A stretch of 11,166 nucleotides of DNA, taken from CAYLPT01 sp964385645 (GTDB lineage: Bacteria > Armatimonadota > Hebobacteria > Hebobacterales > Hebobacteraceae). The position numbers and the translations under genes are program-made. Under the pieces are notes generated by a model. That model searched no databases. It saw only the letters and a list, made by a program, of their open reading frames with translations, and was not told the origin of the DNA. This document shows positions 6,786-11,166 of the stretch, one piece after another. The stretch lies in NCBI GenBank assembly GCA_964385645.1, contig CAYLPT010000076.1, positions 1-11,166 of the forward strand. The letters are read 5' to 3'. Position 1 is the stretch's first letter. The number at the start of each line of letters is the position of its first letter.

Positions 6786-7044
6786 CTATCGCCTCCTGAC
6801 CCGCGGGTGTGCCGCCAGCGCGCGGGCGCTCCTCGCCGCTTCCGGTCCCGCTTCGCCTCCTGAATTGCGCGGTCGTGCCGCAGGCTGCAATCCAAGCTCC
6901 GGACCGGTCGCCGAGGGGTCATTCTCCTCTTCTCGGTCTCGCCGAACATGACATGAAGACCTCGCGCCCGACGCCCCGGCCCGGAGACTATAACCCACTC
7001 ACTGCTGGCCTTGCCAGTATGAAGCCTGAAGTAGGAGGGCAGCC
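6786..7044 (-). mobile_element. Non-coding stretch, probably remains of the IS110 left end
   Basis: These 259 bases have no credible gene. IS110 elements carry, upstream of the transposase, a non-coding end that encodes the bridge RNA, so by position part of this stretch may be that end. A bulged hairpin fits that idea: ATTGC-GCGG-TCGTG-CCGC-(AGGCT)-GCAAT at 6864-6891. The element's outer boundary cannot be set. The right part (about 6985-7044) more likely belongs to the lipoprotein gene: it holds TATAAC (6989-6994), a small hairpin TGCTGGC-CTT-GCCAGTA (7003-7019) and the AGGAGG ribosome site. Confidence 0.35.
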
Positions 7045-7392
7045 ATGAAGCGGGAGCTGAGCAGGCATCTGGGCTTGACCCTGGTGGCCCTGCTCGGGTG
7101 TCTAGCACAAGGGGTACGAGTAGAAGGGCATGAGGCTGTCACGCCATCCGCGTCGGCTGACCATCGAGATGCTTTCGCGGGAGTCAGAGTCTTGCGGCTG
7201 AGTATCGAGGGAGACTACGGCGCCGAGGGCGAGGACTGCACAGCTCAGCTGCTAGAGGACCTCCTCCGTGTAATCGAGGCGGCCGGCCTTAGAGTGACCA
7301 CCGACGTAGCCGCTGACGCTGAGCTGCTGATCAGTGTGGTGGTGCGGGAGCCGGCGGCGTTGATGGCCGCGGTGTTGCCGTTAGCGTCATAG
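7045..7392 (+). pseudogene. Small envelope lipoprotein gene, 3' end lost at an RHS junction
   Basis: The start is convincing: AGGAGG lies just upstream of ATG 7045, and the protein opens with a lipoprotein signal peptide (MKRELSRHLGL...) ending in the lipobox LLGC (Cys19). The following 75 or so residues (LSIEGDY, then AGLRVTTDVAADAELLISV) look like a compact alpha/beta exported domain; I do not recognise the family. From about 7338 the DNA is the antisense of an RHS/YD-repeat gene, so the last 18 or so codons (REPAALMAAVLPLAS) are read by accident until a chance TAG. The native C-terminus is not elsewhere in the window. The truncated product might still be made and lipidated. It has the same strand as the FecR gene and may once have followed it before the IS110 remnant arrived. 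Confidence 0.6.
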
Positions 7393-7964
7393 GAGTAGGT
7401 GGTGAGGCCGCCCGCGGCGGCCTCCACGGTGAGCTGGTTAGCGGCGTCGTAAGTGTAGGTCGTGGGCGCTCCCCCCTCCACCTTGGTGAGCCGGTTGCCC
7501 ACCGGGTCGTAGGTGTAGGTGAGGTCATAGGCGTGGGCCCCTGAGCGCCGCTCCCGGGTGAGCTGGTAGGTCTCATCGTAAGACCAGGTCACCCGGTCCC
7601 CGTTCGCCTCCGCCGCCGAGGTGCGGTTGCCGGCGCCGTCGTAGGTATAGGTGAAGATGCAGATCACCGTCCCATCGGAGCGGCGGTTGCGCACCGCCGC
7701 CAGGCGGCCCGCCGGGTCGTAGTCATGGGCGGCGGTGGTCCCGTTGGCGTGCGTCATGGTGGTGGGCCGGCCCGCCGCGTCGTAGGCCCAGGTGGTGCGC
7801 TCGTTGTCGGGGTTGAGGAGGTGAGCCAGCAGCCCCCGGGCGTCGTAGCCGTAGGTGGTGCGCGCCCCGCCCGGCCCCAGCAGCAGCGCCCGGTTGCCCA
7901 CCGGGTCGTAGGAGTAGGTGAGGATGGGCCCGGTCGGGTAGACCACCGCCTGCATCGTCTGCCG
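7340..7964 (-). pseudogene. Internal fragment of an RHS/YD-repeat protein
   Basis: The minus strand encodes nine consecutive YD repeats of about 20-25 residues (YSYDPVGNR, YGYDARGLL, WAYDAAGRP, HDYDPAGRL, YTYDGAGNR, WSYDETYQL, YTYDPVGNR, YTYDAANQL, YSYDANGNT). In intact proteins such repeats build the hollow shell around an RHS toxin. RHS-like sequence reaches 3 codons upstream of the ATG at 7955 (RQTMQAVVYPTGP) and then meets an in-frame TGA, so that ATG is an internal Met, not a native start; no proper ribosome site precedes it. At the other end the match stops after GSRTTT near 7340, and the frame continues only as antisense of the lipoprotein gene. It is a decapitated, tailless piece without core domain or toxin, lying downstream of the toxin tip at 8527-9705. 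It is not expected to make a functional protein. Confidence 0.8.
7393..7930. repeat. Degenerate DNA repeats underlying the YD motifs
   Basis: The YD motif gives a recurring element on the plus strand, GTCGTAGGNGTAGGTG, with variants near 7386, 7447, 7506, 7638 and 7905 and irregular spacing. It follows from the protein repeats and offers sites for homologous recombination between RHS genes, which may explain the rearranged order here. Confidence 0.6.
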
Positions 7965-8014
7965 TCAACCCTTTCTCCGCCGTCCGCGGGATGATATAGT
8001 GTAACGGAGTAATA

Positions 8015-8512
8015 CTAACCACTGGTCCAGAACAGGTAGACGATGGCCTGTCTATCGGGTAGGGGCTCGATAAGCACCTCAACCCAGGGGCCCAAGCTGC
8101 CCACCGGCCAGGACCCGCCGAGCCCCTGTGCGTCGGTGGGCCACCACCACGGCGGCTTGAGGTGCGGTGGGCCAAGGCCCGTCGCGAGGGGCCCGAACCT
8201 GTAGTCTGCGCTGAGCGCCAGGACAGATCCCGGCATCATGGTCTCGTGCAGCGTCTGCGCTTCATCGTGCGGCATCTCCACCTCGGCCCAGATATGGCGT
8301 CCCATGAGCTCGAACACCCTCGTGGAGCGGCGCAGCCTGGAGGAGGCCGGGAACACCAGTCCGGTCTCGCCCGAGATCTCGGTGAGGGTCGGATAGGAGG
8401 CTGTCCCGCGCATGCGGTCCCGCACGTCAAGGAACAGGCAGCAGAGCACAACCGCGGCGCAGAAGACGAGCGGTTGGAGAGTGAGCAGAGCGATAGCCAG
8501 GCCTCGGCGCAT
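8015..8512 (-). CDS. Membrane-anchored small protein, candidate immunity protein
   Basis: A 165-aa protein with one N-terminal hydrophobic helix (about 7-28, followed by DVRDR), then about 130 residues that would be exported. It has no motif I can name. The exported part contains LVFPASSRLRRSTRV, HIWAEVEMP, a PPWWWPTD patch and a closing strand VEVLIEPLPDRQAIVYLFW, a layout reminiscent of small anchored envelope proteins that end in a 'VYL.W' strand. ATG 8510-8512 follows AAGGGGG. It lies only 14 nt after the stop of the RHS toxin-like gene, the standard place for the cognate immunity gene of a polymorphic toxin. A membrane-anchored, outward-facing immunity protein would imply a toxin acting in the periplasm or at the membrane. 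The immunity role is inferred from position alone; an unrelated hypothetical is possible. Confidence 0.75.
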   Translation of the reverse strand: MRRGLAIALLTLQPLVFCAAVVLCCLFLDVRDRMRGTASYPTLTEISGETGLVFPASSRLRRSTRVFELMGRHIWAEVEMPHDEAQTLHETMMPGSVLALSADYRFGPLATGLGPPHLKPPWWWPTDAQGLGGSWPVGSLGPWVEVLIEPLPDRQAIVYLFWTSG

Positions 8513-8526
8513 CTTCCCCCTTGCGC

Positions 8527-9705
8527 TTACCAGACGATCCAGCGTCTATGGAGAGTTCCCACGGTTAGGAACTCCTGCGCAGCCCCACCAAGGTGAGCGG
8601 CCCAGAAGACGTCCTGGCCCGGGGATGGCCACCAGAACGGGTCGACCAGATGCAGCTTGTAGTGGATGCGGATCTTCGGACCATGGCAGCGCCGCGCCAC
8701 CACAACATCGGCCTCTGGCCAGACGCCGTAGGAACCTACGGCATACCACCAGTCCTTTGACCTAGGGGTGAGCGCAGGAGCCCAGGCGTCCGCGATGTGG
8801 TAGTTGCCGGGCGATCGCCGCCGGGCCCACTGGATGATCTCCGCGCGGTGCCTCAGTATGAGCGCGGCTCCGCGGGGAGTGTCCCTTATGAGTTCATTGA
8901 GGTCGACCGTGAGATCCGCTCCGCTTTCGCCCAGGAAGTGGCGCCAGGCCCGCGCACAGTGCGACCACCGCTCGCTCATGCACTTCGCGACAACGCCTGT
9001 TGCGATCGCCCACCCCTCGCGGCAGGCCGAACCACATGGCTGAGTGTTGTAGAGGTTCTGTCTCTGCTCCAGTCTCCTCCTCAGATCGGACGCCTCCCCC
9101 GGCTCGCACGTGCCCGCTTCACATACGTCCCAGTCCGTAGCGGCCAGACCAGTCACATCTGCATAGGCGGTGGGTCTAGCCGAGGCATAGGCATACCAGT
9201 TCCGCCCAAGACGGAGCGGGTCGCCGGTCAGCCATCGACCTCTCAGCGCGTCAACCCGCCTCCTCCTCACATCATACTGCCCCGTATCTCCCTCCCACCG
9301 ATACCCCAGCCTTCCGATCCAGCGGTAGGGGTTCGGGTGATCGCCGGTCGCGGCCTTGGGCACCCCGAAGGCGGTGTGGAGATAGAGGGCGAGGGCGGCC
9401 TGGGAGGGGTCGGTGAGCCGCTCGGTGCTCCCCAGTGCGTCGAAGAGGTGCCAGGCGCTGTCCCCACCCCGGCGCTGGGAGATCAGGTTGCCGTAGGAGG
9501 CCGGCTCCAGGGTGTAGGCCACCTGGGTCGCACCGCCCGAGTCGGTCTCCAGCAGCACATTCTGCTCGTCGTTGATGAATCCCGCCAGCCCCGCCGAATC
9601 CTCCGCCTTGGCCTTCCGGATCTGCTGGCGCGGCGTCTCCCCAGCCCGCGCTGGCTCACTCCGCCTCCTCAGCGCGGTTCCCGCTTGCTCCTGCTGTTCA
9701 CCCAT
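8527..9705 (-). CDS. Short RHS-core protein with C-terminal toxin-like domain
   Basis: A 392-aa orphan RHS tip. Residues 1-35 are polar and Arg/Gln/Glu-rich. Residues about 36-187 match the RHS-repeat-associated core: EDSAGL, EQNVLLETD, YGNLISQRRGG, FDALGSTERLTDP, TAFG, NPYRWIGR, RGRWLTGDPL, NWYAYASARP and the closing DVTGL, where the toxin is normally cut from its shell. The remaining 205 residues are variable. They include a Cys-rich start (C195, C200, C224, C228, C242, C250), HFLGESGADLTVDLN (256-270), DWWYAVGSYGVWPEADV (318-334) and IHYKLHLVDPFWWP (347-360), then AAHLGGAAQEFLTVG (369-383). I associate this arrangement loosely with secreted polymorphic-toxin tails but cannot name a family or activity. 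The start is ATG 9703-9705, with AAAGGAG 8 nt upstream; a GTG at 9744 lacks such support. Full RHS proteins exceed 1000 residues, so there is no shell here. A candidate immunity gene follows after 14 nt. Confidence 0.85.
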   Translation of the reverse strand: MGEQQEQAGTALRRRSEPARAGETPRQQIRKAKAEDSAGLAGFINDEQNVLLETDSGGATQVAYTLEPASYGNLISQRRGGDSAWHLFDALGSTERLTDPSQAALALYLHTAFGVPKAATGDHPNPYRWIGRLGYRWEGDTGQYDVRRRRVDALRGRWLTGDPLRLGRNWYAYASARPTAYADVTGLAATDWDVCEAGTCEPGEASDLRRRLEQRQNLYNTQPCGSACREGWAIATGVVAKCMSERWSHCARAWRHFLGESGADLTVDLNELIRDTPRGAALILRHRAEIIQWARRRSPGNYHIADAWAPALTPRSKDWWYAVGSYGVWPEADVVVARRCHGPKIRIHYKLHLVDPFWWPSPGQDVFWAAHLGGAAQEFLTVGTLHRRWIVW

Positions 9706-9720
9706 CCCTTCCGCTCCTTT
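9706..9720 (-). promoter_or_regulatory. Ribosome binding site that sets the start of the RHS tip
   Basis: Minus-strand AAAGGAG (9720-9714) lies 8 nt before ATG 9705. This near-perfect site at an internal-looking point of an RHS sequence shows the short form is set up for its own translation. Confidence 0.7.
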
Positions 9721-9779
9721 CCGGGGCCTTCGTTCTTGCCCCACAGAGCGGAAACTCCTTGCCTACACTGCCTCAAACC

Positions 9780-10145
9780 CTAACATCTCCAAAGTCCCAC
9801 TTTCGCTGAGGCCGGACACCGCGGAGCGCCGGCGCCGCAGGGCAGATCGTCGCCATGCCAGAAGGGACCCCAGGGCAGGCCGATCTCCACCGCGGATACC
9901 CCCGGGTCGCCGGTCGGGAACAGAGACAGCATCCCATACTGCCACTCCTCGTCCCCTAGGCGCGCCAAGACCTTCGCCCCCAGGGGCAGCGTCGCCTCGG
10001 GGGGATCCAGCTCCACCTCCAACCGCGCCCGCGCCCCATAGGGGATCTCCTCCCTGGCGAGGTCGAGGGGCTGAGGGGGGACGAGAGGCCGGCCGTGAGC
10101 GTCCGCTGTCACGTAAGCGTGGGCCGCGGCAACCCGGAGCGTCAT
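9780..10145 (-). CDS. Hypothetical 121-aa protein upstream of the RHS tip
   Basis: No family recognised. The start is ATG 10143-10145, with GGAGGGG 5 nt upstream; a longer frame to 10202 has no such support. The protein begins MTLRVAAAHAYVTADAHGRPL and reads as mostly beta strands and turns: PYGARARLEVEL, LPLGAKVLARLGDEEWQYGML, SAVEIGLPWGPFWHGDDL. There is no signal peptide or membrane helix, and it ends in a Cys-containing tail (DLPCGAGAPRCP, GLWRC). It lies 74 nt before the RHS tip on the same strand, so it may be cotranscribed and could be an adaptor or chaperone for it; that is guesswork from position. The C-terminal 20 residues look less protein-like than the rest, so the 3' end may be a recombination join. 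Confidence 0.6.
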   Translation of the reverse strand: MTLRVAAAHAYVTADAHGRPLVPPQPLDLAREEIPYGARARLEVELDPPEATLPLGAKVLARLGDEEWQYGMLSLFPTGDPGVSAVEIGLPWGPFWHGDDLPCGAGAPRCPASAKVGLWRC

Positions 10146-10358
10146 GGTGACCCCTCCAACACGGGATGTCAGGGCAGGATCACCTGGACAAGGACAGACC
10201 ACAGTACGGGCCGCAACCTGCGCACATATAGACTAGCACATCACCGGCGCTGGCGCAAGGGCAGCCGGCAGCCGTCTGTGGGCCCAGCGAACACCGGGGG
10301 CGCACGGCCCAGCAGTCGCTTAACGGGCCGGGCCGTCCGCGGGTTGGCCGCTATCGAA
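10146..10358. other. Gap between recombinase and accessory genes
   Basis: No gene, tRNA or strong promoter seen in these 213 bases. The minus strand has weak promoter-like pieces, TTGCGC and TAGTCT 17 nt apart (around 10219-10257), that could serve the 121-aa gene, but they match consensus poorly. With the recombinase close by, this is where an attachment or recombination site could lie; I cannot define one. Confidence 0.3.
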
Positions 10359-10387
10359 GGCCCTGGCCAGGATCCCCGGCCAGGGCC
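10359..10387 (-). terminator. Hairpin just past the recombinase stop
   Basis: GGCCCTGGCC (10359-10368) and GGCCAGGGCC (10378-10387) form a perfect 10-bp stem with a 9-nt loop, 19 bases beyond the recombinase stop codon at 10407. Position and stability suit transcription termination for the recombinase, but no T-run follows on the minus strand, so a classical rho-independent terminator is not certain. A recombinase binding site is the alternative. Confidence 0.45.
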
Positions 10388-10406
10388 CTCGCGTCTCGCG
10401 ACGACC

Positions 10407-11166
10407 TCAACCCGCGGCGGCTTGCGCTGCTTCGGGATCTCGAGGACCCTGCCGACTCTCCTCGGCCACCCCGCCCAGCAGTCCGTTGAGCCTCCCCACC
10501 GCGCTCTGCTTAGTGCGGGTATCGGAGTGCAGATACTTAGCGGTGGTCTGGATATCGGAGTGGCCGAGGAGTTCCTGGACGGTGCGCACGTCCACCCCGT
10601 TGCGGATGAGATGGGTGGCGAAGGTGTGGCGGAGCTTGTGGGGCGTGATGCCGTGGCCCTCGAGGCCGGCCTTCTCGATGACGATGTTCAGCATGCGGTT
10701 GATGCAGCGGCCGTGCAGGGGATGGCCGCCCTGGGCGCTGACGAAGAGGTGGCGGCTCTGCGTCTTGGTGCGGTAGGGCAGGTAGGCGCGGATGGCGGCG
10801 ACGGCCTGCTCGGTGAGGGGGACCACGCGCTGCTTGCCGCCCTTGCCCCGGATCAGCAGCTGGCGGTTCTCGAGGTCCAGGTCATCGAGGGTGATCCCGA
10901 CGGCTTCGGAGCGGCGGATGCCGGTGGAGAGCAGCAGGATCACCATCGCCTTCGACCACGGCTTGTCCGCGGCCGCGGTCAGCTGCTGCGCCATCTCCTC
11001 CGTGAGGCAGACGGGCACCGGCTGAGAGACCTTGGGCAGCGGCAGCCGCCGGGCGGGATTGGCCTGAGCATATCCCATGTCCTGGAGGAAGCCGAAGAAG
11101 GAAGAGATGCAGGCGTACTTGCGCCGGAGGGTGAGGGGAGCGACGCCCCGCAGGCTGACCCCGAAC
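10407..11166 (-). CDS. Tyrosine recombinase/integrase, XerC/D type (5' end beyond window)
   Basis: The frame enters from the right edge and gives 252 visible residues. Residues 1-45 (SLRGVAPLTLRRKYACI, FFGFLQDMGYAQANP) are the end of the core-binding helical domain. The catalytic domain follows with the full active-site set: Arg84 in STGIRRSEA, Lys in the RGKGGKQRVVPL beta hairpin (106-117), His176 and Arg179 in HKLRHTFATHL, His202 in LLGHSDIQTTAKY and the nucleophile Tyr211. The enzyme cuts and rejoins DNA through a phosphotyrosine link. Length and style are those of Xer-like recombinases and of integrases carried by integrons and genomic islands. A short Gln/Ala/Gly-rich tail (232-252) follows the last helix. 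An internal ATG at 11078 is not the start, because family sequence continues upstream of it. A hairpin follows the stop. It could move the adjacent RHS module or be the chromosomal Xer; its target is not shown. Confidence 0.93.
   Translation of the reverse strand, partial: FGVSLRGVAPLTLRRKYACISSFFGFLQDMGYAQANPARRLPLPKVSQPVPVCLTEEMAQQLTAAADKPWSKAMVILLLSTGIRRSEAVGITLDDLDLENRQLLIRGKGGKQRVVPLTEQAVAAIRAYLPYRTKTQSRHLFVSAQGGHPLHGRCINRMLNIVIEKAGLEGHGITPHKLRHTFATHLIRNGVDVRTVQELLGHSDIQTTAKYLHSDTRTKQSAVGRLNGLLGGVAEESRQGPRDPEAAQAAAG

Noticed and set aside
7386..7920. CRISPR-like short repeats
   Set aside because: Spacing is irregular and the repeats translate into YD motifs on the minus strand; they are coding repeats, not an array.
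9706..9744. GTG start at 9744 for the RHS tip
   Set aside because: No Shine-Dalgarno precedes it, while the ATG at 9705 has AAAGGAG at ideal spacing.
8797..9783. 328-aa open frame on the plus strand
   Set aside because: Antisense shadow of the RHS-core gene, whose core motifs are unmistakable on the minus strand.

Overview
The window is high-GC bacterial DNA that falls into a signalling half on the left and a rearranged accessory half on the right. The sequence does not fix the taxon. High GC, Hanks-type kinase signalling, a VWFA-related secreted domain, a lipobox and YD/RHS proteins would fit phyla such as Armatimonadota, Planctomycetota, Acidobacteriota or Chloroflexota; this is inference only.

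Left half (1-6564). On the minus strand, a compact four-gene run reads FHA protein (4575-3616), membrane PP2C phosphatase (3577-1898), exported VWA protein (1884-808) and Ser/Thr kinase (820-1, cut by the window edge). Gaps are 38 and 13 nt, and the last two genes overlap by 13 nt, so this looks like one transcription unit. Divergent from it on the plus strand is an exported FecR-domain protein with a mid-protein membrane segment (5329-6564). Two sigma70-like promoters stand back to back between them: TTGACA-17-TAGAAT to the right and TTGCAG-17-TATAAT to the left. The leftward transcript would have a leader of about 460 nt. The simplest reading is a reversible protein-phosphorylation circuit: kinase against phosphatase, FHA as phosphothreonine reader. 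Three of its four members carry an extracytoplasmic part, suggesting it senses or acts on the cell envelope.

Middle (6565-7965). This stretch is scarred. A degraded IS110-family transposase start lies on the minus strand (about 6785-6600) with its former non-coding end behind it. A small lipoprotein gene on the plus strand (from 7045) is cut off near 7338 by a piece of an RHS/YD-repeat gene in the opposite orientation. That piece (about 7964-7340) has nine YD repeats and is broken at both ends.

Right half (8015-11166), all minus strand. A tyrosine recombinase (11166-10407, 5' end outside the window) is followed by a 121-aa protein of unknown function (10145-9780), a short RHS-core plus C-terminal toxin-like protein (9705-8527) with a strong Shine-Dalgarno, and 14 nt later a membrane-anchored small protein (8512-8015) in the immunity-gene position. 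The toxin tip lies upstream of the YD fragment, the reverse of the order inside a normal RHS gene. This fits an orphan toxin/immunity module in a recombining accessory locus. The most interesting objects are this unclassified toxin/immunity pair and the envelope-facing FHA/PP2C/VWA/kinase plus FecR locus.
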